This document shows positions 25,260 through 34,268 of a DNA stretch of 64,000 nt, piece by piece (position 1 is the stretch's first letter; each line of letters starts with the position of its first letter). This DNA is from Streptomyces coelicoflavus (GTDB taxonomy: Bacteria; Actinomycetota; Actinomycetes; Streptomycetales; Streptomycetaceae): assembly GCF_003112555.1 (NCBI RefSeq), contig NZ_BEWB01000007.1:124001-188000 (forward strand), in the 5' to 3' direction. The position numbers and the translations under genes are program-made. The notes beneath the pieces were generated by a model, which was not told the origin of the DNA, searched no databases, and was given only the letters and a program-made list of their open reading frames with translations.

Positions 25260-25273
25260 TGAGAGCGCTCTCA
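25260..25273. promoter_or_regulatory. LacI-family operator upstream of the glucanase
   Basis: Perfect 14-bp palindrome TGAGAGCGCTCTCA, 51 bases upstream of the GH64 start. It belongs to the class recognised by streptomycete LacI-family repressors of polysaccharide genes (compare the CebR site TGGGAGCGCTCCCA). The repressor gene is not in the window. Confidence 0.7.
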
Positions 25274-25385
25274 CGATGTGCGCCGATGGTACGCAGCACG
25301 GATGAGCCGGCCAACCGGCTCCGCGCGGCCCCAAAGGCGTTGTCCCAGCTGGGACTTGGGGTGGCCGCTTCGTGCGCGGGAACGC

Positions 25386-25411
25386 TTAACCGCCGATTAA
25401 GGTCCGTTTAA
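25386..25411. promoter_or_regulatory. three phased TTAA direct repeats
   Basis: TTAA at 25386, 25397 and 25408, each inside an 11-base unit beginning G(C/A/T)TTAA. The 11-bp spacing puts all three on one DNA face, the pattern bound by OmpR-family activators such as PhoP or GlnR. The array lies about 55-80 bases upstream of the presumed start after TAGCCT. Confidence 0.4.
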
Positions 25412-25499
25412 TCCGCACCCGAAAAGCAGTCGCCGGACCCGCCCGGCGTCGCATAGCCTGTGTCCGACGCCCCGAGACCGACGGAAGGAGGGCAGTGCC

Positions 25500-25556
25500 G
25501 TGCAGTTCACCTCACCTTCGCGCTCCCTCCCCGTTGTCCCGGCGTACCTCGACTGA
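25500..25556 (+). CDS. putative leader peptide
   Basis: An 18-codon ORF, VQFTSPSRSLPVVPAYLD, starting with GTG and preceded by AAGGAGGG five bases upstream, a better ribosome site than most genes in this window. It ends 37 bases before the GNAT start. It has no run of a single regulatory amino acid, apart from Pro and Ser enrichment, so a classical attenuation model is not obvious. Its translation could gate expression of the acetyltransferase, or it may be a chance frame behind a real Shine-Dalgarno sequence. Confidence 0.4.
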   Translation: MQFTSPSRSLPVVPAYLD

Positions 25557-25593
25557 CCGGGAGCGCACCACACCTGCATTTCCCGGAGGAACC

Positions 25594-26493
25594 GTGACCG
25601 ATCTGGTCATCCGCGCGCTCGACGCGAGCGACGCCCATCTCTTCGACACCCTGCCCGACCCGCTGGACGCCCGTGAGGGCCACCGGCGCACCCGCCACCG
25701 CCCCGACTGGAAGCGGGTCGCCCTGCGCGACGGCACCGTCGTCGCCCGGGCCGCCTGGTGGGGCGGCCCCGACGACACCGAACCCGTCACCGTCAACTGG
25801 TTCGACGTGGCCGAGGGCGAGGAGGAAGCCGGGGCCGAACTCCTGCGCACCGCGCCCTGGCAGGTCGAACTCGAACTGAACCCGCCCGGCACCTGGCGCG
25901 AGGACGCCGCCGTGCGCACCGCCACCGAGGCGCGCTACGCCGCCGCGCGGGCGGCCGGGTACGAACTCCTCGTCGAACGCTTCCTGTACCGGTGGACCCC
26001 CGAGTGCGGGCTCCCCGAGCGGCCCGGCCGGCTCGACTTCCGCCCCGAGGCCGACGACGCGGTGTTCTTCGACGCCCTGCGCCGCATCCACTCCGCCACC
26101 CTCGACGCCCACGCGTTGATGGACATCGCGGAGGGCGGACTCGACCGGGCCGCACAATCGGAGCTGGACTTCTTCCACTGGTGCCCGTCACCGCGGGAGT
26201 GGTGGCAGCTGGCGTACACCTCGCGGGGCGAACTCGCGGGCATCCACATCCCCGCGCACAACCCGTCCGGCCCGTGCGTCGGCTTCATCGGCGTCCTGCC
26301 GGAGCACCGCGGGCGCGGATACGCCTACGACCTGCTGGCCGAGTGCACCCATTTCCTGGCCGAGCGGGGTGCGGAGTTCGTGTCCGCTGCGACGGACCGG
26401 GGGAACCACCCCATGGCCGCGAACTTCGCCAAGGCCGGTTACCCGGTCGTGCGGGAACGGATCAACTTCCGTCCCGCGACGGTCGCGCGCTGA
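25594..26493 (+). CDS. GNAT-family acetyltransferase
   Basis: A 299-residue protein with a C-terminal GNAT domain: FIGVLPEHRGRGYAYDLLAECTHFLAERGAEFVSAATDRGNHPMAANFAKAGY (outline) contains the acetyl-CoA pyrophosphate loop RGRGYA and the following helix. The N-terminal ~150 residues form a second, degenerate GNAT-like half (WKRVALRDGTVVARAAWW; EEAGAELL), so this may be a tandem-GNAT protein. The substrate is unknown. The GTG start has GGAGGA four bases before it; the 33 codons upstream in frame are the leader region. It is preceded by the leader ORF and phased repeats, suggesting regulated expression, and followed by a 12-bp hairpin. Confidence 0.83.
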   Translation: MTDLVIRALDASDAHLFDTLPDPLDAREGHRRTRHRPDWKRVALRDGTVVARAAWWGGPDDTEPVTVNWFDVAEGEEEAGAELLRTAPWQVELELNPPGTWREDAAVRTATEARYAAARAAGYELLVERFLYRWTPECGLPERPGRLDFRPEADDAVFFDALRRIHSATLDAHALMDIAEGGLDRAAQSELDFFHWCPSPREWWQLAYTSRGELAGIHIPAHNPSGPCVGFIGVLPEHRGRGYAYDLLAECTHFLAERGAEFVSAATDRGNHPMAANFAKAGYPVVRERINFRPATVAR

Positions 26494-26505
26494 CCGGACC
26501 GGGCC

Positions 26506-26536
26506 GGACCGGGCCGGGGCGACTCCGGCCCGGTCC
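26506..26536 (+). terminator. hairpin after the GNAT gene
   Basis: Perfect 12-base arms GGACCGGGCCGG/CCGGCCCGGTCC around seven bases, 13 bases past the stop. Confidence 0.6.
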
Positions 26537-26599
26537 GGGCGGCAGGTGGCATGCTGGCCCCGCACGGGTGATCATCGGCGCGGGTCCGGCGGAGGCGAC

Positions 26600-26962
26600 A
26601 TGGGGTTCGAGGGCGAGACCTGGCACGTGCGCGGGGCGCCCGGCACCGGGGAGCGTGCCGAAGCCGGCGCGGAGATCGGGGAGATCCTGATCGAGGACGC
26701 CGACTTCCCCTGGCTGTCGGGGCGCTTCCGGGCCGGCCCGGCCTACGGCGCCGTACGGGACCTGTTCGCCCGCGAACTCGCCCTCGCGGAACGGGACGGT
26801 GCCGGGCCGGAGTGGGAGACGGTCTACGCCGAGATCGAACGACGGGTCCGGCTGGTGTCGCCCGACGGTCCGGTCGCCGAGTTCCTGCTGCACATCGAGG
26901 GCGACCGGGCCTGGTTCCGGTGGAGCGACGAACCCTTCGAGCGGGAGCGGACCGACGGCTGA
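26600..26962 (+). CDS. hypothetical protein
   Basis: A 120-residue mixed alpha/beta protein. It starts MGFEGETWHVRG, has a central helix pair (YGAVRDLFARELALAERDG and WETVYAEIERRVRLVSPDG) and ends with beta strands around FLLHIEGDRAWFRWSDEPF. The charge is acidic and there is no signal or membrane segment. GGAGG lies six bases before the ATG. It converges on the Gfo/Idh/MocA gene with four bases between stops. I do not recognise a family; the pattern suggests a small regulatory or immunity-like protein, but this is only impression. Confidence 0.65.
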   Translation: MGFEGETWHVRGAPGTGERAEAGAEIGEILIEDADFPWLSGRFRAGPAYGAVRDLFARELALAERDGAGPEWETVYAEIERRVRLVSPDGPVAEFLLHIEGDRAWFRWSDEPFERERTDG

Positions 26963-26966
26963 GCGG

Positions 26967-27854
26967 TCACTCCCGGTCGGCCAGCAGGGCCTCGGCCTCG
27001 GCGAGGACCTCGGTCACCCGCAGCCCGAACGCGGCGTCGCACGGATGCGGGCGCCCGCCGCCGGCGGCGGTGAGCAGCGCGTCCGCGGCCCGGCGCAGGG
27101 CGGGCACCGGACCCTCGGTGGTCTCCGGGAGCAGCGTCACGCCGGCCCGGCCGCGCAGCTCCACCGTGGCACCCGCCGCGGCGGGCGGCGCGGTCAGGCT
27201 GAGCGTGAGCGTGCTGGACGCCCCGCCCGCGTGGTCGAGCACCAGATGGACGGTGTCCCCGGGGCCCGGCGCGGCCGCCGCCACCCGCCGGGCGTCGCCG
27301 AGGACCGGCAGCAGTACGGACAGGGCGTGCGGCCCCACGTCCCACAGGGCGCCCTTCTCCCGCCGCCACGGCGAATCGGCGAACGGGCTGTCGCCGTCGC
27401 CGAACACGGCGCCGAGCCACTGCGCCCGCGCGGTGAACCAGCCGCCCCTCGCGCCCTGTTCGGTGATCCACGCCCCGGTCTCGGGCTGGAACCGGGTGGT
27501 GAAGAAGACCACCGAGGCCACGCCCGCCGCACGCACCGCCTCCGCGACCGCCCGCCCCTGCGCCACCGTCGGCGCGAGCGGCTTGTCGAGCAGCAGGTGG
27601 CGTCCGGCCCGCGCCGCGCGCACCGCCAGGTCGGCCTGCACGGCCGGAGGCAGCGCGACGGCTACGGCCTCCACGTCGGCCAGCAGGGCGTCGACGTCGT
27701 CGTAGGCGCGCGTGCCGTGCCGCTTCGCCAGTTCCTCGGCGGCATCCGGGCGGCGGCCCCACACCCCCGTGAACTCCAGCCCGTCGTGGGCCGCCAGCGC
27801 GGGGGCGTGGGCCATGTCCGCCCAGGGGCCGGTGCCGAGCAGTCCGATGCGCAT
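26967..27854 (-). CDS. Gfo/Idh/MocA-family oxidoreductase
   Basis: A 295-residue NAD(P)-dependent sugar or inositol-type dehydrogenase. The Rossmann start is MRIGLLGTGPWADMAHAPAL, the family lysine sits in LLLDKPLAPTVAQG (EKP motif), and the C-terminal half has the alpha/beta domain with DVGPHALSVLLPVLG, matching the GxHxxD-like histidine region. At 295 residues it is slightly shorter than typical members (~330). The substrate is unknown. The start is set by GAGAGG upstream and the Rossmann motif. The 381 bases upstream have no gene and are shared with the divergent LuxR regulator. Confidence 0.87.
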   Translation of the reverse strand: MRIGLLGTGPWADMAHAPALAAHDGLEFTGVWGRRPDAAEELAKRHGTRAYDDVDALLADVEAVAVALPPAVQADLAVRAARAGRHLLLDKPLAPTVAQGRAVAEAVRAAGVASVVFFTTRFQPETGAWITEQGARGGWFTARAQWLGAVFGDGDSPFADSPWRREKGALWDVGPHALSVLLPVLGDARRVAAAAPGPGDTVHLVLDHAGGASSTLTLSLTAPPAAAGATVELRGRAGVTLLPETTEGPVPALRRAADALLTAAGGGRPHPCDAAFGLRVTEVLAEAEALLADRE

Positions 27855-28235
27855 GCCGTCGCCTCTCCACGGTGCGGGCCCCCGTACGGGGCCCGCCGAC
27901 GTCCTCCATGAGGCCGGTGAGCCACAGCCCGGCCGATGCCGAGCGTGCCACACCCGCAGGGGCCGGGACAGGGTGGAGGGCACCGGGGCCCGGCGAGACC
28001 TCGCGCACACCGCTGACATCTCACGGGCGCCCCAGGGCGGGGGGCCGGAGACACCTCGTGGCCGTCGCCGGTTCGCTGTGCCGCCGCACCACGCCCGCCG
28101 GGGCGGGTTGGGCGCCGGCACAGTGCGCGGGCCGCGTACACGGCGCAGCACCGCAGGTGACAGGGCCGAAGTCGCGGCGGAGCGGCGCGGACGGGTGCCT
28201 TCCGCCTCCGGTTACGCGTGCGTAGCCTCCCGGGA
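27855..28235. other. divergent intergenic region
   Basis: 381 bases between the Gfo/Idh/MocA gene and the large LuxR regulator, reading apart. I see only the leaderless -10 TAGCCT of the regulator at 28223-28228. Long overlapping frames here are GC shadows without ribosome sites. Confidence 0.5.
28223..28228 (+). promoter_or_regulatory. -10 TAGCCT of the LAL regulator
   Basis: TAGCCT is followed by seven bases and the ATG at 28236; no ribosome site is present. Confidence 0.45.
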
Positions 28236-31049
28236 ATGACCGGAGAGACGACCGTACGACCGGCCGTGCGGATCCACGGCCGCGGCGCGCAACGGAAGGC
28301 GCTGCGCGCGCTGTTGGACGGGCTGCAGACCCAGTGCGGCCGGCTCCTGCTGACCGGCGAACCCGGGCTGGGCCGGACCACGCTGCTCCAGTGGGCCGCC
28401 CGCTCCTTCCGGGCCGGTCCCGTACTCCACCTCGGCCCGGCCCCGGACCCGGACGACGCGACCGGCACGGCCGGGCAGCTGCTGGACACCCTTCGGGCGG
28501 CGGCCGGCGGGTCCCCGCTGCTCGTGTGCGTGGACGACGCGCACCTGTGGAACGAGCCCGCCCGGACCGCACTCGTCCACGTGGCGGAGCACCTGAGCGG
28601 CGCCGGGCGGGTCGGTCTGCTCCTGTCCGTCGCCGCGGACCGCGCCGTCGCCCCGGACTTCGCCCGCCTGCCCGTGGTCCGACTGGACCCGCTGGCACCG
28701 CAGCGGGTAGCCGCCCTGCTCGACGACATGACCGACGGCGCCGCCGCCCCGGCCGTTCGCGAGCAGCTCCTGGCCGAGGCGGAGGGCAACCCGGCGCTCC
28801 TCGTCGCCCTGGTGCGCAGGCTGTCCCCGGCCGAGCTGCGCGGACACCGGCCCCTGCCCGGCCCGCTGGCGGACGCCCCCGCCCTCGCGGAGGCCGCGGG
28901 CGGGGCGCCGACCGGCCCGAACGCCCACGCGCGGGACCTGTTGCTGACGGTGGCGGCGGCTGTGCGGGCCTCGGACGGGCCGGACGTCGACGCGGGCCTG
29001 GTTCGTGCGGCGCTGCGGCGTCTGCGGCCGGCGCCGGAGCCCGGCACCCACCCGGAACCCCTGCCCGCGCAGCTCGCCCTGGCCGGCGACCGGCTCCGCT
29101 TCCACAGCCCGCTCGTCCGCCGCACGGTGTACGCCACCGCCGCGCCGGACCCGCGCCGCGCCGTGCACCGGGCGTTGGCCGACGCGCTGGAGAGCGGCGG
29201 CCACCGGCTCCCGGAACTGCTGCACCGGTCCTGGTCCCTGAGCGGCCCGGCGCCGGCCCCCGCGCAGGCCGAGCGGCTCGCGGCGGTGGCGGCCGACGGC
29301 ACGGTGCCGGCCTCGCACCTGCTGCGCGCGACGGCGTACGCCCGCGCCGCCGAGCTGACGGCCGACGGCGCGGGCCGGGCGGAGCGGTACACCGCCGCGG
29401 CCGGACAGGCACTGCTCGCGGGGCGCCCGGAACAGGCCCGCCCGCTCCTCGTCGCCGCACGGCGCCACAGCGCGCCCGCCGCCGTGCGAGGCCGTGCCGA
29501 ACTGGTGCGCGGACTCGTCGAACTGCGGGACGGCCCGGTCGGCGACGCCCACCAGTCCCTGCTGCTGGCCGCCTCCCTGCTCGCCGCGGACGCGCCCGCC
29601 GACGCCGCGACCGCCGCCATGGCCGCCGCCGACGCGGCCTGGGCGGCGGGCGACCTGCCCGCGTGTCTGGCCACCCTCGCCGCCGCACCACCGCCGGGCG
29701 CCACGGCCGCAGCCCCGGACCACGGGCCGCCGGGGGCGTACGAACGGGAGGAGTCCCTTGAACGGCACGGTCGTACCGCCGCGCACGCGGTGGCCGCCGT
29801 GTCCGACCACCGCGCCGGTATGCGGGCGCTGCTCGAAGGACGGCTCGACCGGGCGGGCGCACCGCTCGGGCAGGTGGTGGAGCGGGGCAGGACGGAGCAC
29901 CGGCCCGAGCCGCTGCTGCGCTCGGCGGCGGCCGCGCTGCTGCTCGGCGACGTCGACGCGGCCCGCGGCGCCGGAGCCCGGGCCCTGGCCGCCGCCCGGC
30001 AGCTCGGGTCGGAGATGCTGGAGCCGCGGGCACTGGAGTACCTCGCCTACGCCGAACTGCGCGCCGGCCGGCACCCACAGGCCCGCGCCCACGCGGAGGA
30101 GGGGCTGCGAGCGGCACTGCGGTCCGGGCAGCGGAACACGGCGGCGCACCACCGGGCGGTACTGGCCCTCGCCGCTTCGATCGAGGAGGAGCCGGACGTC
30201 GTCGCCGGGCACGTCGCGGCCGCGCTGGACACGGCCAGACGGCACGGGCTGGCCCAGGCGGCCACCCTCGCCCAGTGGGCGGCGGCCCGCGCCGACCTCG
30301 GCCGGGGACGTGCGTTCGACGCCGCGGACCGGCTCGGACTCCTCGTCCTGCCGGGGCCGGGGCGGGGCCACTTCGCGGTGTGGCGGCTGGCCGTGCCCTG
30401 CTTCGTGGAGGCCGCGGTCCTCGCCGGACGTATGGAGGACGCCCGCGAGGCCCTCACGGACCTCGCCGGCTGGGCGGCGTTCGGCGCCGACCCGCAGGCC
30501 GCCGCCCAACTGGCCCGCTGCCGCGCGCTCCTCGCCCCGCCGGACCGCGCCGACGACCTCTACCGGCGCGCGCTCGCCCGGCACGACGAGGCGGGCGGCG
30601 ACTTCGAGCGGGCCCGCACCGCACTGCTGTACGGCAAGTGGCTGCGCCGGCGCCGCAGACCGCGCGAGGCCCGCGGCCGCCTCGGTGCCGCGCTGGCCGG
30701 CTTCGAGCGCTGCGGCGCCGGCGTGTGGGCCGCCCAGGCACGCGACGAACTGCGCGCCCTCGGCGCCACCGCGCACGTCACCCGTGCCGGAACGCCGACC
30801 CGCCTCTCCGGTCTGACCCCGCAGCAGCTGCGCATCGCGCGGCACGTCGCCGAGGGCGCCACCAACCGCGAGGTCGCGCTGACCCTCGCGGTGAGCACCC
30901 GCACCGTCGACTACCACCTCCGCAAGGTGTTCGCCGCGCTCGGTGTCCGGTCCCGCCTCGAGCTGGCCCGCGTGGTCGGGCAGGCGGAACAGGCCGGGGA
31001 GGCCCGGCGGCCGGCCGGTCACCACGAAAAGACCGGTGCACAACCCTAG
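28236..31049 (+). CDS. large LuxR-family ATPase regulator (LAL)
   Basis: A 937-residue STAND-type regulator. An N-terminal ATPase has a P-loop GEPGLGRTT at residues 41-49, in which the usual Lys is Arg, and a Walker B LLVCVDDAHLW near residue 95. A long central array of TPR-like helical repeats follows (residues ~280-840, Ala/Arg-rich). The C-terminal LuxR helix-turn-helix is LTPQQLRIARHVAEGATNREVALTLAVSTRTVDYHLRKVF (outline). LALs activate secondary-metabolite or catabolic genes. The leaderless promoter fixes the start six codons inside a longer frame. Adjacent candidates for control are the PucR/ABC operon downstream, 120 bases on, and the divergent oxidoreductase. The Arg substitution may weaken ATP hydrolysis. 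Confidence 0.88.
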   Translation: MTGETTVRPAVRIHGRGAQRKALRALLDGLQTQCGRLLLTGEPGLGRTTLLQWAARSFRAGPVLHLGPAPDPDDATGTAGQLLDTLRAAAGGSPLLVCVDDAHLWNEPARTALVHVAEHLSGAGRVGLLLSVAADRAVAPDFARLPVVRLDPLAPQRVAALLDDMTDGAAAPAVREQLLAEAEGNPALLVALVRRLSPAELRGHRPLPGPLADAPALAEAAGGAPTGPNAHARDLLLTVAAAVRASDGPDVDAGLVRAALRRLRPAPEPGTHPEPLPAQLALAGDRLRFHSPLVRRTVYATAAPDPRRAVHRALADALESGGHRLPELLHRSWSLSGPAPAPAQAERLAAVAADGTVPASHLLRATAYARAAELTADGAGRAERYTAAAGQALLAGRPEQARPLLVAARRHSAPAAVRGRAELVRGLVELRDGPVGDAHQSLLLAASLLAADAPADAATAAMAAADAAWAAGDLPACLATLAAAPPPGATAAAPDHGPPGAYEREESLERHGRTAAHAVAAVSDHRAGMRALLEGRLDRAGAPLGQVVERGRTEHRPEPLLRSAAAALLLGDVDAARGAGARALAAARQLGSEMLEPRALEYLAYAELRAGRHPQARAHAEEGLRAALRSGQRNTAAHHRAVLALAASIEEEPDVVAGHVAAALDTARRHGLAQAATLAQWAAARADLGRGRAFDAADRLGLLVLPGPGRGHFAVWRLAVPCFVEAAVLAGRMEDAREALTDLAGWAAFGADPQAAAQLARCRALLAPPDRADDLYRRALARHDEAGGDFERARTALLYGKWLRRRRRPREARGRLGAALAGFERCGAGVWAAQARDELRALGATAHVTRAGTPTRLSGLTPQQLRIARHVAEGATNREVALTLAVSTRTVDYHLRKVFAALGVRSRLELARVVGQAEQAGEARRPAGHHEKTGAQP

Positions 31050-31169
31050 GGACCGACCGGACGGTATGTCATCCTTCGGGGCAGGACGAGTCAGGGGGCG
31101 GACCCGTCGCGGCGGGACGGACCGTCGCGGGCCGGCGCCCCCGCAAGCCCTGCCCTGGGGAGGACCGCG

Positions 31170-32453
31170 ATGCAGCACGCCGTACGGTCACGAGCAGCGA
31201 TCCGCACCGGGCTGACGCCCGTTCCACGCCCGCGGACACCCGGCGTCACGTCGTTGATCGACGCCGACGCCCTGCGTGTCCTGCACCGGGCCGCCCGCAC
31301 CCTGCTCGACGACCTGCCCGACCTGACCGACCGCCTGGTGGCCCTGCTGGAGGAGCAGGAGCCCGCCTACCGGGCCGCCGTCACGAAGGACCCCACCGCC
31401 ACCTGGCAGGAGGCCCACCGCTCCCTGCGGCACAGCGTGGCCTCGCTGCTCGACCCGCGCGGCGCCCGCGACGCGGCCCGCCGCTGCTCCTGGCGGATCG
31501 GCGCCGCCCGCGCCGAACAAGGGCTCCCGCTGGACGCCCTGCTGCACGCGTTCCGCCTGGGCGGCTCACTGGTGTGGCAGCGGCTGGTCGAGGAGACGTC
31601 CAGGGCCGCCCCCGAGGACGTGCGGCTCCTCGTGCACGTGGCCGCCGACGTGTGGAACTTCGTCGACGAGCACTGCACCCTCGTCGCGGACGCCTACCGG
31701 CAGACCGAGTGGCAGATCGGCCGGCGCCGCGAGAACCGGGCCCGGCTGCTGGCCGCCGGCCTCCTCGACGGCACCGGCCGCATCGCCGACCTGCCCGAGG
31801 CCGCCCGGGCCCTCGACCTGCCCGAACAGGGCCGCTACGTCGTCGTCGCGCTCACCGGCGGGCCCCCGGCCCGCGCCGACGCCGCCCGCGCCGCCGCCGT
31901 ACCGCCCGGAGCCCGGGTGCACTGGCACGCCGGGCCCGAGGTCGACTACGGCATCGTCCTGGTCGGAGCCCGCGAAGGGCTCACGGAACCGGCGCAGCCC
32001 GGGGGCGCGTCCCGGGCCCCCCTCCCGGGCCTGCGGATCGGCATCGGCAGCCCGGTCGACGGGCTCGCCGCCGTCGGCGAGGCCCGCGGGCTCGCGGACA
32101 CGGCCCTGGGCATCTGCCCCGCGGCAGGCGGCACGGTACGGCTGTCCGACCAGCTCCCCGCCGCACTGGTCGTCTCCAGTCCCGAGCTGGGCCGGGCCCT
32201 CGCCGAGAAGGTCCTCGGCCCCCTGCTCCGCCTGGAGCCCGCCGACCGAGAGGTGCTGCTGGACACCCTCACGACGTGGCTGGAGTGCGACGGTTCGGCC
32301 CAGCGCGCCGGCGAGCGCCTCTACTGCCACCGCAACACGGTCCTCAACCGCCTCCGCCGCTGCGAACAGCTCACCGGCCGCTCCCTGGCCCGTCCGGCCG
32401 ACGTCGTCGAGTTCAGCCTGGCCCTCACCGCCCGCCGCGTCCTGCCCGACTGA
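31170..32453 (+). CDS. PucR-type transcriptional regulator
   Basis: A 427-residue regulator with a sensory N-terminal domain rich in helices (DLPDLTDRLVALLEEQEPAYRAAV, outline), a central GGDEF-like degenerate fold and the C-terminal PucR helix-turn-helix (LTTWLECDGSAQRAGERLYCHRNTVLNRLRRCEQLTG, outline). PucR proteins respond to purines or other small metabolites and typically control adjacent catabolic or transport genes. It is directly upstream of and co-oriented with the Liv-type ABC operon (217 bases), so it is the best candidate regulator. GGGGAGGA precedes the ATG. A weak hairpin follows its stop. The ligand is unknown. Confidence 0.87.
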   Translation: MQHAVRSRAAIRTGLTPVPRPRTPGVTSLIDADALRVLHRAARTLLDDLPDLTDRLVALLEEQEPAYRAAVTKDPTATWQEAHRSLRHSVASLLDPRGARDAARRCSWRIGAARAEQGLPLDALLHAFRLGGSLVWQRLVEETSRAAPEDVRLLVHVAADVWNFVDEHCTLVADAYRQTEWQIGRRRENRARLLAAGLLDGTGRIADLPEAARALDLPEQGRYVVVALTGGPPARADAARAAAVPPGARVHWHAGPEVDYGIVLVGAREGLTEPAQPGGASRAPLPGLRIGIGSPVDGLAAVGEARGLADTALGICPAAGGTVRLSDQLPAALVVSSPELGRALAEKVLGPLLRLEPADREVLLDTLTTWLECDGSAQRAGERLYCHRNTVLNRLRRCEQLTGRSLARPADVVEFSLALTARRVLPD

Positions 32454-32486
32454 GGCACCCGCCACGTCGACCCGCGAAGCCGCCCC

Positions 32487-32504
32487 GGCGTCCCGTCGGA
32501 CGCC
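32487..32504 (+). terminator. weak hairpin after the PucR gene
   Basis: Seven-base arms GGCGTCC/GGACGCC with a 4-base loop in the PucR-livF spacer. Confidence 0.35.
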
Positions 32505-32670
32505 GCCCCGCCCCGCCCGTCTGGGCATCCGCACAGACTCACCCGCCCCGGACTGGGACCTTGCAGCGACCCGGCCCGGCACCCCTGTACGGCCACCCCG
32601 CCCCGTGCTGTCGTGAGCTCCCCCCATTCACCCGTCACCGTGCCTTCCGGCACGGTCCCAAGGAGCCGCG

Positions 32671-33458
<788 letters not shown>

Positions 33459-33462
<4 letters not shown>

Positions 33463-34268
33463 GCACCCCCGCCGCCCCCGCCGCCGCACCGCCCCCGCTC
33501 GACGTGCGCGGCGTCACCGTGCGCTTCGCCGGACTCCTCGCCCTCGACGACGTCTCCTTCACCGTCGCCCCCGGCACCGTGCACGCCGTCATCGGCCCCA
33601 ACGGCGCCGGAAAGTCCACCTGCTTCAACGTCCTGTCCGGCCTGTACCGCCCCAGCGCCGGCACCGTACGGCTCGGCGCCGCCGAACTGACCCGGCTCGC
33701 CCCGCACCGCATCGCCGCCCTCGGCGTCGCCCGCACCTTCCAGAACATCGTCACCACCCAGGGCACCGTCGCCGACAACCTGATGCTCGGCCGGCACGCC
33801 CTGTCCCACGCCGGCTTCGCGGCCAGCGCCCTGCGCCTGCCGCGCGCCCTGCGCGAACAGCGCGCCCACCTCGCCAAGGCCCGCGAGATCGCCGAACTCA
33901 TCGGCCTGGGCGCCCACTTCGACTCCCCCGTCGCGCTGCTGTCCTACGGCGACCGCAAACGCGTCGAACTCGCCCGCGCCCTGTGTCTGGAGCCCCGTGT
34001 CCTGCTGCTCGACGAACCCGTGGCCGGCATGAACGCCGCCGAACGCACCCGGATGACCGGGGTGATAGAGGAGATCCGCGCCGAACTCGGCCTGTCCGTC
34101 GTGCTGGTCGAGCACGACATGGGCCTGGTCATGCGGCTCGCCGACGAGGTCACCGTCCTCGACTTCGGCCGGGCCATCGCCCACGGCACCCCCGACGAGG
34201 TCCGGCGCGACCCCGAGGTGCTCCGCGCCTACCTCGGCACCGCCGGCGCGGGGGAGGACGCGGCATGA
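33459..34268 (+). CDS. livG: Liv-type ABC importer ATPase 1
   Basis: A 269-residue ATPase of LivG type: Walker A GPNGAGKST near residue 45, LGVARTFQNI, the characteristic Q-loop region, the degenerate signature LLSYGDRKRVELARAL and Walker B LLLLDEPVAGMN; the C-terminal VEHDMGLVMRLADEVTVLD matches the family H-loop. Its GTG start overlaps the livF stop (GTGA), so translation is coupled. It forms a heterodimer with LivF. The signature SYGDRK rather than SGGQ is normal for this subtype. Confidence 0.9.

Larger units (their letters stand above)
25210..25593. other. divergent regulatory region with leader ORF
   Basis: A 384-base interval between the divergent glucanase and GNAT genes. From left to right it holds a LacI-type operator (25260-25273), an AT-rich array of three TTAA cores 11 bases apart (25386-25411), a -10-like TAGCCT (25454-25459), a strong AAGGAGGG site and an 18-codon leader ORF (25500-25556). 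Nothing else is seen. Confidence 0.6.

Noticed and set aside
28212..31178. 988-codon minus-strand frame opposite the LuxR regulator
   Set aside because: Longest frame in the region but without any recognisable motif; the plus strand has P-loop and helix-turn-helix.
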